In this document: piece by piece, positions 8,033-18,629 of the stretch
How positions within the stretch are numbered: the first letter of the stretch is position 1
How the letters are laid out: the number at the start of each line of letters is the position of its first letter
Origin: Sphingomonas sp.
GTDB lineage: Bacteria; Pseudomonadota; Alphaproteobacteria; Sphingomonadales; Sphingomonadaceae
Length of the DNA: 64,000 bases
Assembly (NCBI RefSeq): GCF_024508665.1
Contig: NZ_JANINP010000004.1
Span: forward strand, 248,001-312,000
Direction of reading: 5' to 3'
Program-made: the position numbers and the translations under genes
The notes under the pieces: model-generated
What the model was told of the DNA's origin: nothing
The model's input: the letters and a program-made list of their open reading frames with translations, nothing else
Databases searched by the model: none

Positions 8033-9790
8033 ATGGCAATTGGTCTCGACAACAAGGGGTTCAGCGACGCGCTGGTGATTCTCGGTGCGGCGGGCATCGT
8101 GATCCCGGCTTTCGCACGGTTCAAGGTCAGTCCGGTGATCGGGTTCATCCTGGTCGGCATACTTGTCGGACCGGCAGGGCTCGGGGCGCTGGTCGGCCAA
8201 TATCCCTGGCTTTACCACGTCACCATATCCGACGCGCACGCGATCGAGCCCTTTGCCGAGTTCGGCATTACCCTGTTGTTGTTCTCGATCGGCCTCGAAT
8301 TGTCGCTGCGGCGCTTATGGTCGATGCGTGGTGCGGTGTTCGGGATCGGCGCGGCCGAATTGTTCGGCTGCGCGGCGGTGATCGGCGCCGCCTTGTTCGT
8401 CAGTGGAGACAATTGGGGCGGCAGCATGGGGCTCGGTCTCGCGCTGGCGCTGTCGTCGACCGCCCTGGTGCTGCCGATCGCCGGCACGACCAGCGCGGTC
8501 GGCCGGACCGCCTTTGCGATGCTGTTGTTCGAGGACCTGGCGCTGGTCCCGATCATCTTCGGGCTCGGCGCGATGGGCGGGCGCGGCGGCGATATCGTCA
8601 GCGTCCTCATTTGGGGAGCGATCGCGATCGCGGCGATCTTCCTGGTCGGCCGTTTCCTGCTGCCACGCCTGTTCGCACAGGCGGCGCGGACCAAGAGCCC
8701 CGAATTGTTCCTGGCGATCTCGCTCCTCGTTGTCATCGTCGCCAGCCTGGCGACGACCGCCGCTGGCCTCTCGCCGATCGTCGGGGCATTGCTCGCCGGC
8801 GTGCTGATCGCCGAGACCGAATATCACAGCGAAGTCGAGGTGATCACGGCGCCGTTCAAGGGCCTGGCGCTCGGCGTGTTCCTGATCACCGTCGGAATGA
8901 GCCTCAGTCTCGAGACGCTGCTCGCCCGGTGGGGAGATTTCGTGTTGGCGTTGATCGGCATAGTCGCGGTCAAGTCGATCGTCACTTTCGCCCTGCTGAA
9001 GCTATCCAAGGCGCGCAACGGCGTTGCCGCGGAAACCAGCCTGTTGATGGCAAGCCCGTCGGAAACCACGCTGATCGTGCTCGGCACCGCAGCGGCCGCA
9101 GGGCTGATCGCGCAGCAAGACGCCGCTTTTTGGCAGACGGTGACGGCATTGGGTCTGACCCTGACCCCGGCGCTGGCGGAGATCGGTCATGCGGTGGCGC
9201 GGCGGCTCGAAGCGCGCGAGACGCTGGCACCGGATCTCCAGCTCGCGGAACAAGGTCCGGGTACGGTGGTGATCGGCTTCGGTCGCGTCGGGCGGATGGT
9301 CGCCGACATGCTGCGCGAGCACGGCCAACCCTATATCGCGGTCGAGGCCGATATCGACACGGTCAACGCGGCGCGGCGCGACGGCTATTCGGTATTGTTC
9401 GGCGACGTCGCGCGGAGCGAATTGGTCGACCGCCTCAATCTCGGACGCGCCAAGGCGCTGGTGCTGACGATGGACGACCCGGTGCTGACGGCGCATCTGA
9501 CGAAACGTGTTCGCGGATGGGTGCCGAACCTGACCATCCTGGCGCGCGCTCGCGATGCCTCCCACGCCGCCGAGCTCTATCGCGCGGGCGTCACAGATGC
9601 CGTGCCGGAAACGCTGGAGAGCTCGTTGCAATTGTCCGAGGCGGTCCTGGTCGAATTGGGCATCGCGATGGGACCGGTGATCGCCTCGATTCACGAAAAA
9701 CGCGACGAGCTACGCAAGTCGATCAAGGACGAAGCCGGCCTCGACCGCGAACCGCGGCTACGGCGGGTCCGAAAGGCCGACGCTTCATAA
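8033..9790 (+). CDS. CPA2-family cation:proton antiporter with TrkA-N domain
   Basis: A 585-residue inner-membrane transporter of the KefB/KefC/YbaL kind. The first 390 residues hold about twelve membrane segments of the Na+/H+ exchanger fold, with the L-L-F-E-D-L-A-L-V-P motif of K+ efflux antiporters in the middle. A cytosolic RCK/TrkA-N domain follows (G-T-V-V-I-G-F-G-R-V-G-R near residue 405) that binds NAD(H) or a similar ligand and gates transport. The likely role is K+/H+ exchange in pH or electrophile stress. The stop overlaps the convergent acetyltransferase gene by 6 nt. Confidence 0.9.
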   Translation: MAIGLDNKGFSDALVILGAAGIVIPAFARFKVSPVIGFILVGILVGPAGLGALVGQYPWLYHVTISDAHAIEPFAEFGITLLLFSIGLELSLRRLWSMRGAVFGIGAAELFGCAAVIGAALFVSGDNWGGSMGLGLALALSSTALVLPIAGTTSAVGRTAFAMLLFEDLALVPIIFGLGAMGGRGGDIVSVLIWGAIAIAAIFLVGRFLLPRLFAQAARTKSPELFLAISLLVVIVASLATTAAGLSPIVGALLAGVLIAETEYHSEVEVITAPFKGLALGVFLITVGMSLSLETLLARWGDFVLALIGIVAVKSIVTFALLKLSKARNGVAAETSLLMASPSETTLIVLGTAAAAGLIAQQDAAFWQTVTALGLTLTPALAEIGHAVARRLEARETLAPDLQLAEQGPGTVVIGFGRVGRMVADMLREHGQPYIAVEADIDTVNAARRDGYSVLFGDVARSELVDRLNLGRAKALVLTMDDPVLTAHLTKRVRGWVPNLTILARARDASHAAELYRAGVTDAVPETLESSLQLSEAVLVELGIAMGPVIASIHEKRDELRKSIKDEAGLDREPRLRRVRKADAS

Positions 9791-10225
9791 GGGCTTGCAG
9801 AAGTACACCACGCGTTCCTGCTCGGCAAAACCGACCGCGCGGTGGAAGGCATGGCTGTCGACATCGTCGAGCAGGGCGTCCGAGGCGAATTCGGTACAGC
9901 CCTGCGCGCGGCCCCAATCGGCGATCGCCTCGACCAGCGCCGCCGCAGCACCGCGCCCGCGATGATAAGGCGAGACATAGATGCCCTCGAGAAAGACCAC
10001 GGGCGAAGTCGAGGTGCCATTGACGTAATCGTGGCGCAGCGCCGCCTCGGCGAAACCGACGACCCTTCCGTTATCGATCCGCGCCACGAGGTTGCGCTGG
10101 TTCGGATCGCTCGTGGCCAGCCAGCCCGCCGCTTCCTCGATCAGCCCTTCTTCGGGCCACAGCGCGAAACGCAACGCCGCCCAGTCCGCTAGCGTCTCCG
10201 CCGAAACGGGCTCGGTCCGCAGCAT
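9785..10225 (-). CDS. AAC(6')-like GNAT acetyltransferase
   Basis: A 146-residue GNAT protein with features I associate with aminoglycoside 6'-N-acetyltransferases: R-H-D-Y-V-N-G (64-70), F-L-E-G-I-Y-V (78-84), the acetyl-CoA loop S-P-Y-H-R-G-R-G (85-92) and A-S-D-A-L-L (114-119), then H-R-A-V-G-F near the C-terminus. Such enzymes acetylate the 6' amine of drugs such as tobramycin or amikacin. A chromosomal copy may have a different natural substrate. The ATG overlaps the alaS stop (TGATG), so it should be translated by re-initiation after alaS. Resistance is an inference. Confidence 0.8.
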   Translation of the reverse strand: MLRTEPVSAETLADWAALRFALWPEEGLIEEAAGWLATSDPNQRNLVARIDNGRVVGFAEAALRHDYVNGTSTSPVVFLEGIYVSPYHRGRGAAAALVEAIADWGRAQGCTEFASDALLDDVDSHAFHRAVGFAEQERVVYFCKPL

Positions 10226-12870
10226 CAGCCGGCGAGCGCTGCCTTCACCGCCGCGACCGCGTCGTCGCCCTTGCTGCCGTCGGGGCCGCCGCCCTGCGCC
10301 ATGTCCGGGCGGCCGCCGCCGCCCTGTCCGCCGATGACCTCGACCGCCTTGCGCAACAGCTCGACCGCGTTGAAACGCGCCGTCAGATCGTCGGTCACGC
10401 CGACCGCGATCGACGCGCGGCCGTCATTGACCGCGACCAGCACTGCGACGCCCGAGCCGATCCGCGCCTTGGTCTCGTCGACCGCGCCGCGCAGCCCCTT
10501 GGCCTCGAGCCCGTCGATCACTTGGCCGACGAAGTTTATACCATTGACTTGCTCGGGACCGGCCGGGGCAGCGCCAGCCCCGCCACCCAGTGCCAGCGCT
10601 TTCTTCGCTTCGGCCAGTTCGCGCTCGAGCCGGCGGCGGTCCTCCACCAACGCCGCGACGCGCGCGGGCACCTCGTCCGGCGTCGCCTTGAGCACGGCAG
10701 CGGCCTCGCGCAGTTTCTCGTCGCGGCTGGCGAGATAAGCGCGCGCCGCTTCGCCGGTCAAAGCCTCGACGCGGCGCACCCCCGACGACACCGCGCCTTC
10801 GCTCACCAGCTTGAACAGGCCGATATCGCCGGTCGCATTGACGTGCGTGCCGCCGCACAATTCGAGACTATAGATCCTCTGCCCGTCGCGGCCCATCGAC
10901 ACGACGCGCACCTCATCGCCATATTTCTCGCCGAACAGCGCCATCGCGCCTTCCTCGATCGCTTCCTCGGGCGTCATCAGTCTGGTCGAGACGGCGTCGT
11001 TCTGACGGATATAGGCATTCACATCAGCCTCGACTTCGGCCAGCCGTGCCGGATCGATCGCGGTCGGCTGCGAGAAGTCGAAGCGTAGCCGCTCGGGCGC
11101 GACCAGCGAGCCTTTCTGGGCGACATGCGTGCCGAGCCGTTCGCGCAGCGCGGCGTGCAGTAGGTGCGTCGCAGAGTGGTTGGCGCGGATCGCATTGCGG
11201 CGCTCGCCGTCAACCACCAGGTGGACAGCATCGCCGACCGCGAGTTCGCCCGCCTCGATCTTCGTCCGGTGGGCCCAAAGCCGGCCGAGATGCTTCTGCG
11301 TGTCGAACACGCGGCCCTTCAGCCCCTTGTCGTTGGTCGCAAGTCCAGCATCGCCGACCTGACCACCGCTCTCGGCATAGAAGGGCGTCTGGTTGAGCAC
11401 CACGTCGACCTCGTCACCGGCAACGACCTTGTCGACGCGCGCGCCGCCCTTGATCAGTGCGACGACCTCGCCCTCGCCTTCCTCCGACGTATAGCCGATG
11501 AACTCGGTGCCGCCCTTTTCCTCGACCAGATCGTACCAGAGTTCGTCCGACGCCTTCTCGCCCGAACCCTTCCACGCGGCGCGGGCGGCGCGCTTCTGCT
11601 CGGCCATCGCGGCGTCGAAGCCTTCGCGGTCGACCTGCAGGCCCTGGGCGCGCAAAGCGTCCTCGGTCAGGTCATAGGGGAAGCCATAGGTGTCGTAGAG
11701 CTTGAACGCGGTCTCGCCGGAGAGCGTCGATCCCTGCGCCATGCCCGCGGTCGCCTCGTCGAGCAGCTTGAGGCCCTTGTCGAGCGTGCGGCGGAACTGC
11801 TTCTCTTCCTGCTGCAAGGTCGCCTCGATCAGCGGCTGCGCGCGGATCAGCTCGGGATAGGCGGCCCCCATTTCGGCCACCAGCGCCGGCACAAGGCGGT
11901 GCATCAGCGGATCCTTGGCGCCAAGCAGATGGGCGTGGCGCATCGCGCGGCGCATGATGCGGCGGAGCACGTAGCCGCGCCCTTCGTTGGCCGGCAGCAC
12001 CCCGTCGGCGACCAGGAAGCCCGACGAGCGCAGATGGTCGGCGATCACGCGATGGCTCGCCATCTGCTCGTCGACCGCCTTGGTGTGAGTCAGAGCTTCC
12101 GAGGCGGCGATCAGCGCCTTGAACGTGTCGGTATCGTAATTGTCGTGGACGCCTTGCAGCACCGCGGCGACGCGCTCGAGACCCATGCCGGTGTCGATCG
12201 ACGGCTTGGGCAGGTTGCCGACGATCTCGTTGGCCTCCTGCTCGAACTGCATGAACACCAGGTTCCATATCTCGACGAAGCGATCGCCGTCCTCATCAGG
12301 CGATCCCGGCGGGCCGCCCGGAATATGGTCGCCATGGTCGAAGAAGATTTCCGAACATGGGCCGCAGGGGCCATTGTCGCCCATCGCCCAGAAATTGTCC
12401 TTGGTCGCGATGCGGATGATCCGCTCTTCCGGCAGGCCGGCGATCTTCTTCCACAGATCGAACGCCTCATCGTCGGTATGATAGACGGTGACGGTCAGGC
12501 GATCGGCCGGAATGCCCCATTCCTTGGTCAGCAACCCCCAGGCGAGCGTGATCGCGCGTTCCTTGAAATAATCGCCGAACGAGAAATTGCCGAGCATCTC
12601 GAAAAACGTGTGGTGCCGCGCGGTGTAGCCGACATTGTCGAGATCGTTATGCTTGCCCCCGGCGCGGACACATTTCTGACTCGATGTCGCGGTCGAATAC
12701 GGCCGCGATTCCAGGCCGGTGAACACGTTCTTGAACGGCACCATGCCCGCATTGACGAACATCAGCGTCGGATCGTTCTGCGGCACCAGCGGCGCCGATT
12801 GCACGGCCGTGTGGCCGTTGGCGGCGAAGTAATCGAGAAAGCTGCGGCGGATGTCGTTGGTCGAGGTCAT
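10225..12870 (-). CDS. alaS: Alanyl-tRNA synthetase
   Basis: An 881-residue class II synthetase that charges tRNA-Ala. In order it shows the N-terminal catalytic core (R-x-F-L-D-Y-F start, [26 protein letters not shown]), the tRNA-recognition region, the editing domain with zinc ligands H-S-A-T-H-L-L-H and C-G-G-T-H, and the C-terminal oligomerisation domain. Length is normal for the family. A 120 bp gap to the preceding gene must hold its promoter. The stop is shared with the start of the acetyltransferase gene. Confidence 0.98.
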   Translation of the reverse strand: MTSTNDIRRSFLDYFAANGHTAVQSAPLVPQNDPTLMFVNAGMVPFKNVFTGLESRPYSTATSSQKCVRAGGKHNDLDNVGYTARHHTFFEMLGNFSFGDYFKERAITLAWGLLTKEWGIPADRLTVTVYHTDDEAFDLWKKIAGLPEERIIRIATKDNFWAMGDNGPCGPCSEIFFDHGDHIPGGPPGSPDEDGDRFVEIWNLVFMQFEQEANEIVGNLPKPSIDTGMGLERVAAVLQGVHDNYDTDTFKALIAASEALTHTKAVDEQMASHRVIADHLRSSGFLVADGVLPANEGRGYVLRRIMRRAMRHAHLLGAKDPLMHRLVPALVAEMGAAYPELIRAQPLIEATLQQEEKQFRRTLDKGLKLLDEATAGMAQGSTLSGETAFKLYDTYGFPYDLTEDALRAQGLQVDREGFDAAMAEQKRAARAAWKGSGEKASDELWYDLVEEKGGTEFIGYTSEEGEGEVVALIKGGARVDKVVAGDEVDVVLNQTPFYAESGGQVGDAGLATNDKGLKGRVFDTQKHLGRLWAHRTKIEAGELAVGDAVHLVVDGERRNAIRANHSATHLLHAALRERLGTHVAQKGSLVAPERLRFDFSQPTAIDPARLAEVEADVNAYIRQNDAVSTRLMTPEEAIEEGAMALFGEKYGDEVRVVSMGRDGQRIYSLELCGGTHVNATGDIGLFKLVSEGAVSSGVRRVEALTGEAARAYLASRDEKLREAAAVLKATPDEVPARVAALVEDRRRLERELAEAKKALALGGGAGAAPAGPEQVNGINFVGQVIDGLEAKGLRGAVDETKARIGSGVAVLVAVNDGRASIAVGVTDDLTARFNAVELLRKAVEVIGGQGGGGRPDMAQGGGPDGSKGDDAVAAVKAALAG

Positions 12871-12990
12871 GGCCGCGACTTAGGGGACACGCGGGCGCTA
12901 CTCAAGCCGATGGTGTGCGGATACGGATGCGCAGGCGGCGGCACCGCGCGGTTGGCGAAGTGACAAGGCGCGATTGACGCCTGCCTCGGC

Positions 12991-14487
12991 CTAGCTGGTG
13001 AGCAGCGGCGTCCTATCGCAGATTGCGGCCAACGCCGCGTGGCGCTTCTGCACGGCTTCGCCGTAAAGCGCGATATCGCCCGGTGCGAGATGCAGGGTCA
13101 GCGCCGATCCGTCTTCGCCCAGTTTGGACCGCTCCAGGGGCCCGGCGACACCGCCCGACAAGCGCTGTCCGAGGCGCATCGCCAATCCCCATTGCGCAGC
13201 GCGTTTGAGGTCTAGCGCCGGTGCCAGCACGTTGAGCGGCTCGGGCGTGCCGGTGCCACCGCCCAGCGAGGTCCATAGCGCCTGTGCGATCAACGCGCGG
13301 CCGCGGCCGTCGACCGCCACCCAATTGCCGTGCAGCGCGATCTCGACACCGCGCTCAGCGCGGAATTCCGGATTGGCGTGCCAGCCAACATCGGCGAGCA
13401 GACAAGCGGCGCGACGCAGCCGCTCCATCGTCGGCGCGTCCTGAAACAAGGGCGAGATCCAGCGATCGAGCAGGTCGCCATGCTCGGGAAAACGGCCAAG
13501 CCGCCTCCCCTCCTCGCGCGTGGCGACGATCAGCGGATCTTGCCGGCGCGTTTCGGCATCGAGCGCTTCATACAGCAAGCCTTCGCGCAAGCCGAAGCTG
13601 GAGACGATCGTGCGATCGCTCTTGAGGTGACGAAGCAAGGCCGCGAGCAGCGCCGCAGCGTCGTTGAGCATCGGCGCGCGCTGCGACGAGATTCCGGGTA
13701 CGGCTTTCAGCGTCCCCTTGCCGCTGTGGCTGACGCTGCGCACCAACCGGCCGATCGTGGCGGGCGACATCGCATATTGCTGGATGATGGGCAGTGGATA
13801 ATGCCGCAAGTTCATGTCGAGCCGCGCGAGGCTGCGCCACGATCCGCCGACCAGATAGAGCGGCAGTCCCTTGCCCTTGCCAGACCAACCGGCTTGTTCG
13901 ACCAGCTTGGCGACGCGGCGGTCGATCGTCCCTTTGCCCTTGGCACGCAGTGCCGCGATGCGGAGCACGCCGAGCGGGAAAGACACTCGGTCGCGAATCT
14001 CCCCCTTCTTGACGCGCACGAGTTCCAAGCTGCCGCCGCCAAGATCACCGACGATGCCATCGGCATCAGGAATGGCGGAGAGCACGCCCATTCCCGCGGC
14101 GGTGGCTTCCTGTTCGCCCGACAGCACTTCCACCGGTAGTCCTATCCGCGCCGCGGCGTCGAGCAGCACCTGCCCGTTACCGGCGTCGCGCACCGCTGCG
14201 GTCGCGACCGTCCGCAGGCTCTCCACTTCCATTTCGCGACACAATGCGGCGAACCGTTCGAGCGCCTCGATCGCGAGCTCCAACGCCTCGGGCGCCAACT
14301 GGCCCGTTTCGGCAAGCCCTCGGCCCAGCCCCGCCATGACCTTTTCGTTGAACAGCGTCGCGGGCAGCCGCGCGGGTCCTTGGTAGACCACCAACCGGAT
14401 CGAGTTCGATCCGATGTCGATGATGGCCGCGCGGGGCGGCGATGTGGCCGATTCGGGTCTCGGCTTGCGGAACAGGAGAGTCGCCAC
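12991..14487 (-). CDS. ppx: Ppx/GppA family exopolyphosphatase
   Basis: A 498-residue actin-fold phosphatase that removes terminal phosphate from polyphosphate (or, in the GppA branch, acts on pppGpp). I-D-I-G-S-N-S-I-R-L-V-V-Y near residues 22-34 is phosphate motif 1 and G-D-L-G-G-G-S-L-E-L near 140-149 is motif 2. The catalytic Glu region lies between them. It begins 2 nt after the ppk1 stop, which favours the polyphosphate role. It is the last gene of the four-gene operon starting at 18566. Confidence 0.9.
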   Translation of the reverse strand: MATLLFRKPRPESATSPPRAAIIDIGSNSIRLVVYQGPARLPATLFNEKVMAGLGRGLAETGQLAPEALELAIEALERFAALCREMEVESLRTVATAAVRDAGNGQVLLDAAARIGLPVEVLSGEQEATAAGMGVLSAIPDADGIVGDLGGGSLELVRVKKGEIRDRVSFPLGVLRIAALRAKGKGTIDRRVAKLVEQAGWSGKGKGLPLYLVGGSWRSLARLDMNLRHYPLPIIQQYAMSPATIGRLVRSVSHSGKGTLKAVPGISSQRAPMLNDAAALLAALLRHLKSDRTIVSSFGLREGLLYEALDAETRRQDPLIVATREEGRRLGRFPEHGDLLDRWISPLFQDAPTMERLRRAACLLADVGWHANPEFRAERGVEIALHGNWVAVDGRGRALIAQALWTSLGGGTGTPEPLNVLAPALDLKRAAQWGLAMRLGQRLSGGVAGPLERSKLGEDGSALTLHLAPGDIALYGEAVQKRHAALAAICDRTPLLTS

Positions 14488-14488
14488 G

Positions 14489-16660
14489 CTAACGGCGCCG
14501 CGTCAGCGACAATTTCGGCACCGCGCCACCTTCCAGCGCGGCACCCCGCCCCGACAAAGACGGGTTGGTCATGAAATAGCGGTGCAGGTTGAACGGCCGC
14601 GGACCCGGCTCGACACGATCATAGGTGCCGTCTGCATGCAGAACCCAACTCTGCTCGGTATCGATCAGGTTGGCGACCATCACCTGATCGAGGATCTGGT
14701 CGTGCACGGTCGGGTTGAGGATCGGCAGCATATATTCGACGCGGCGATCGAAATTGCGCGGCATCCAGTCGGCCGACGAGATGAAGATCTTGGCACCGTC
14801 ATTGGGCAGCGCCTTTCCGTTGCCGAAACACCAGATCCGGCTGTGTTCGAGGAAACGCCCGATCACCGATTTGACCCGGATATTCTCCGACATGCCGGGT
14901 ACGCCGGGCCGCAAGCAGCAGATGCCGCGGATGATCAGATCGATTTCCACGCCGGCATTGGACGCTTCGTATAATTTCTCGATGATCGCCGGGTCGACCA
15001 CCGAATTCATCTTCGCCCAGATCGCGCCCGGCCGCCCCTCATTGGCATTGGCGATCTCGGCATCGATCAGCGCGGTCAGCCGCGTGCGCATGTCGCGCGG
15101 CGAGATGCCGACCAGTTTCAGCGTCGGTTCGACATAGCCGGTGACGTAGTTGAATATCTGCGCGGCGTCGCGGCCGATTTCCGGATCGGCGGTGAAGAAG
15201 CTGAGATCGGTATAGATTCGTGCGGTGACCGGATGGTAGTTGCCGGTGCCGAAATGGCAGTAGGTGCGATATTCGCCGGCCTCGCGCCGCACGACCATCG
15301 AGACCTTGGCGTGCGTCTTCCAGTCGAAAAAGCCATAAACGACCTGGACCCCCGCGCGTTCGAGCGCTGAGGCCCAGAGCAGGTTCTGCTCCTCGTCGAA
15401 CCGCGCCTTCAGCTCGACCACCGCCGTCACCGACTTGCCCGATTCGGCCGCCGCGATCAGCGCGTTGATGACTGCTGATTGCTTGCCGGCTCGATAGAGC
15501 GTCTGCTTGATCGCGACGACGTCGGGATCGGCCGCCGCTTGCTTCAAGAATTCGATCACCACCTCGAACGTCTCATAGGGGTGATGAACGACGATATCCT
15601 TGGCCTTGATCGCCGCGAAACAATCGCCGCCGAATTCACGGATACGTTCCGGAAAACGCGGGCTGAACGGCACGAACTTCAAGTCCGGCCGATTCTCGTC
15701 GATGATCGCCTCGAGGTCGTGGACGCCCAGGAAAGCGCCGCTTTCGGTGACGAACGCATCGCCCCCGGCCAGCTCCTCGCGCAATACCACGCCCAGTGCC
15801 TCGGGCATGCCCGATTCGAGTTCGAGCCGGATCACCCGCCCGCGCCGCCGCCGCTTGATCGCATTGGCGAAATAGCGGACCAGATCCTCCGCCTCTTCCT
15901 CGATCTCGATATCGCTGTCGCGCAAGACGCGGAATTCGGCCGCGCCGTTCACCGCGTATCCCGGGAAGATCAAGGTCGAGAAGCGCTTCACCAGCGATTC
16001 GACCGCGACATAGCGTGCCGGCTCACCCGGCAGCCGCACGAAGCGGGCCATCGCCGCGGGCAGCATGACCAGTTCACGGATCATCTCGCCGTCCGACGCG
16101 CGCGTCAGGTCGAAGATTACCGCCAGCCCCTTATTGGGCATGAACGGAAAGGGGTGCGCGGGGTCGAGCGCCTGTGGCGTCAGGATCGGAAAAATCTGTT
16201 CGCGGAAATGGTTTTCGAGCCAAGCCGCCTCATCCGCCGTAACCGCCTCGTCGATCTGGCGCGAGCCGAGCACATGGATTCCCGCCTCGGCCAATTGGTG
16301 ACGCAGGTCACGCCAGACGCTGCGCTGATCCTCGACCAGCGAATCGGCGCCGGCGACGATCGCGGCCAGTTGTTCGCGCGTGGTCAGGCCATCAGGCGAG
16401 CGGCGCTCGACCTCCTGCTTCTGTTGACCCATCAGCCCGGCGACGCGGACCATGAAGAATTCGTCGAGATTGGAGCCCGATATCGACAGGAACCGCACGC
16501 GTTCGAGCAAAGGGTGGGCGGTGTTGCACGCCTCTTCGAGCACCCGGCGGTTGAAGGCGAGCCAGGACAGCTCGCGGTTGAAATAGCGTTCGCCGCTTTC
16601 GCCGCTCTCGAACGGATCGTCATCGTTGGCGAGGCGCGCGATATGGGCGGGGCGAGTCAT
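14489..16660 (-). CDS. ppk1: Polyphosphate kinase 1
   Basis: A 723-residue enzyme that polymerises the gamma phosphate of ATP into polyphosphate and runs in reverse. Four PPK1 domains are recognisable: N-terminal (F-N-R-E-L-S-W-L-A-F-N-R-R-V), head, and two phospholipase-D-like catalytic domains. The autophosphorylated histidine is in C-H-F-G-T-G-N-Y-H near residue 450, and a second conserved His is in F-L-E-H-S-R-I-W near 605. It overlaps hda by 4 nt and precedes ppx by 2 nt, so synthesis and breakdown enzymes are made together. Confidence 0.97.
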   Translation of the reverse strand: MTRPAHIARLANDDDPFESGESGERYFNRELSWLAFNRRVLEEACNTAHPLLERVRFLSISGSNLDEFFMVRVAGLMGQQKQEVERRSPDGLTTREQLAAIVAGADSLVEDQRSVWRDLRHQLAEAGIHVLGSRQIDEAVTADEAAWLENHFREQIFPILTPQALDPAHPFPFMPNKGLAVIFDLTRASDGEMIRELVMLPAAMARFVRLPGEPARYVAVESLVKRFSTLIFPGYAVNGAAEFRVLRDSDIEIEEEAEDLVRYFANAIKRRRRGRVIRLELESGMPEALGVVLREELAGGDAFVTESGAFLGVHDLEAIIDENRPDLKFVPFSPRFPERIREFGGDCFAAIKAKDIVVHHPYETFEVVIEFLKQAAADPDVVAIKQTLYRAGKQSAVINALIAAAESGKSVTAVVELKARFDEEQNLLWASALERAGVQVVYGFFDWKTHAKVSMVVRREAGEYRTYCHFGTGNYHPVTARIYTDLSFFTADPEIGRDAAQIFNYVTGYVEPTLKLVGISPRDMRTRLTALIDAEIANANEGRPGAIWAKMNSVVDPAIIEKLYEASNAGVEIDLIIRGICCLRPGVPGMSENIRVKSVIGRFLEHSRIWCFGNGKALPNDGAKIFISSADWMPRNFDRRVEYMLPILNPTVHDQILDQVMVANLIDTEQSWVLHADGTYDRVEPGPRPFNLHRYFMTNPSLSGRGAALEGGAVPKLSLTRRR

Positions 16661-17301
16661 TTTTCACCTTGTTGGGTGGTGTCGGCTGCGGACGGCTGGG
16701 CAATGATTCCCGCCTCGGCCAGTGTGGCCCTTGCCAGTGGAATCGACAAGCGCTTGCGGCGTTCGAGTACCTCCTGATCGAGCACGTCGACGACACGTTC
16801 CACCGCAATGAAACTACGTTCGAGGCGCGCGATCAGCCATTGGATCAGGTCCGGCCGCGCATCGAGTCCCCGGCGCAGAAATTGCCGTTCGAGCAGCGCC
16901 TGCATGAGCGCATCGTCGGGCGCGCCGATCTCGGCGATCGGGCTGGCGGCGAGCCGCGAACGCAGATCGGGGATGCCCACTTTCCAGGCCGGCGGCGCGG
17001 CATTGGCGACAAACAATTGCGGGCGCCGCGCGGCCTGGGCTTCATTCCAGGCATGGAACAGCTCTTTTTCCGGCCGCAGATCGGCGTCGTCGACGATCCT
17101 GCCGCCGCTCCGGCTGGCGAAGACCCGCGCCAGCAGGCTGCGCCCCGACTTGCGCGGACCGACCAGCAAGGCGGTCATCACCGGCCAGGTTCCCCAATGT
17201 TCGAGCTGATGAAAGGCATGGGCATTGGACGGAGTGACGAGGAACTCGTCGTCGCCCGGTCCGGGCGGCCAAGCCAGCGGCAGGCCGAATTGCTGGCTCA
17301 T
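16657..17301 (-). CDS. hdaA: DnaA-related regulatory ATPase (Hda)
   Basis: A 214-residue protein with a reduced AAA+ fold resembling DnaA domains III without the DNA-binding domain. The P-loop reads G-P-R-K-S-G-R-S, with Arg where Walker A normally has Lys, and Walker B is I-V-D-D-A-D. In Caulobacter and E. coli, Hda proteins stimulate ATP hydrolysis by DnaA on the beta clamp and so limit re-initiation of replication. A clamp-binding motif would be the N-terminal Q-Q-F-G-L-P-L. It overlaps genes on both sides by 4 nt. Confidence 0.88.
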   Translation of the reverse strand: MSQQFGLPLAWPPGPGDDEFLVTPSNAHAFHQLEHWGTWPVMTALLVGPRKSGRSLLARVFASRSGGRIVDDADLRPEKELFHAWNEAQAARRPQLFVANAAPPAWKVGIPDLRSRLAASPIAEIGAPDDALMQALLERQFLRRGLDARPDLIQWLIARLERSFIAVERVVDVLDQEVLERRKRLSIPLARATLAEAGIIAQPSAADTTQQGEK

Positions 17302-18566
17302 CCGGTCGGTCGGTCTTCCGACGGGACCGACGGCGGCGGCAAAGTGGGCCGCCGGATCCGGAGCGTCGCGCCGCTGCGGCCGACCTGGAAACCCCGCGCT
17401 TCGAGCGCTGACGCCAAAGCCCCCGGATCGCCGCTATAGTTGAGCCGCATCACCGACACGCCACCGATCGCCATGCTGGTGGTGTTAGCGCCGCTGACGC
17501 CGGGCACGCCGCGGACCGCGCCCTCGATTGCCGATACCGAGGCGGCGCTCGGCGTATCGAACTGGAGGGTGATTGCAGCGCCGCTTGCGACCGCTGTCGT
17601 GGCATCGGCAGTCGTCGCCTCGCCGGTCGGCGTATCGGTCGGCGTTGGGGTTGCCGTCGGTGTCGCCTGGGGCGGCGGAATATAAGCGAGGCTGGGGTCG
17701 ACGCCGAGCGCGCCGTTGCGCAATCCGTCCTGATAGATGGTGTCGATCCGCTTCACGCCAGCGTCGAGCAGTGCCGGCACGCCGGCTTCGCTGTCGACGC
17801 GCAAGGCGAATCGCGCCATCAAATCGTTGTCGGGGCCGTGGCGCGCCTCGAACACGCCGACGACGGGGCCGCCCGGCCATTGGCGATAGAGCGTGACCGA
17901 CGGCACCAGCACGTCGGCCGCGGCATATTGGTCGAGCACGCTGCGCCACCAGCCGCGATCGCGCCGTCCGGCCTGGCCTTCATTGACCAAGAGCGAATCG
18001 GCGCCGACGCCGGTCGGGCGGACGTAATCGACCGAGCTGTCGCCGGCCCGGAATCGCTGCCAGGCATCCGCCCAGGCCGTCTTCTGCTCGAATGCGACCG
18101 CACTGCCGCCGGACCACTGGACCGGAATGAGTAGCATCGGCGCGGACCGCGAAATGTCGCCGACCGCGCCCATCAGTCCGCCCAGCCGCGCTCGGCTGAA
18201 CAGCACGCCGAGTTTGGCGATATAGCGATTGGGGCCGATCTGCTCGTTCTGGATGACGATGCCGGTGACCATCGAATCGAGCACGCTGTCCGCCGGTACG
18301 CCGCCGCCGCCGCCGAATTTCGACGACAACATCTGATAGGCCTTGCGCTGGGCAAGGCGCCACCCGGCGATCCGCGCGGATTCGGCATCCGGGCCGCTCA
18401 CGTCGACATCGACATTATCGACCTGATAGCTGCCCGATGCGTCGATCGGCTGGTTGGTGTCGATCTTGTCGCCGCTATCGTCTTGTGCGGCGACCATCCC
18501 GGCAGCGCCGGCAAGAGCGAGGGCCGCGGCTAAAGCGGAGGCATGGAAGAAACGGCTGCGGCGCAT
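17298..18566 (-). CDS. Secreted protein with DUF2066-like and HMA-like regions
   Basis: A 422-residue exported protein. A twin-basic start (M-R-R-S-R) and a hydrophobic stretch ending A-Q-D make a signal peptide of about 25 residues, which fixes the start at ATG 18566, although the frame is open from 18872. The middle resembles DUF2066 proteins. The last 80 residues resemble the heavy-metal-associated fold in pattern but have no C-x-x-C, so metal binding is unlikely. A low-complexity Thr/Pro/Ala linker separates them. It is the first gene of the hda-ppk1-ppx operon and is divergent from purM across 63 bp. Function unknown. Confidence 0.7.
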   Translation of the reverse strand: MRRSRFFHASALAAALALAGAAGMVAAQDDSGDKIDTNQPIDASGSYQVDNVDVDVSGPDAESARIAGWRLAQRKAYQMLSSKFGGGGGVPADSVLDSMVTGIVIQNEQIGPNRYIAKLGVLFSRARLGGLMGAVGDISRSAPMLLIPVQWSGGSAVAFEQKTAWADAWQRFRAGDSSVDYVRPTGVGADSLLVNEGQAGRRDRGWWRSVLDQYAAADVLVPSVTLYRQWPGGPVVGVFEARHGPDNDLMARFALRVDSEAGVPALLDAGVKRIDTIYQDGLRNGALGVDPSLAYIPPPQATPTATPTPTDTPTGEATTADATTAVASGAAITLQFDTPSAASVSAIEGAVRGVPGVSGANTTSMAIGGVSVMRLNYSGDPGALASALEARGFQVGRSGATLRIRRPTLPPPSVPSEDRPTG

Positions 18567-18629
18567 GTCGGCGCCCTTTTGGCGAAGCAGACGTGGAAAT
18601 CCAAGCGTGTTGTCGCTAGTCGCGTCCGT

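Noticed and set aside
8317..10023. A 568-codon open frame in another frame of the antiporter gene
   Set aside because: Arg-rich shadow. The antiporter frame has membrane segments and an NAD motif.
11164..12963. A 599-codon open frame opposite alaS
   Set aside because: Arg/Ala/Asp-rich, no family motif, and fully inside a clear gene. Long antisense frames are common at this GC content.
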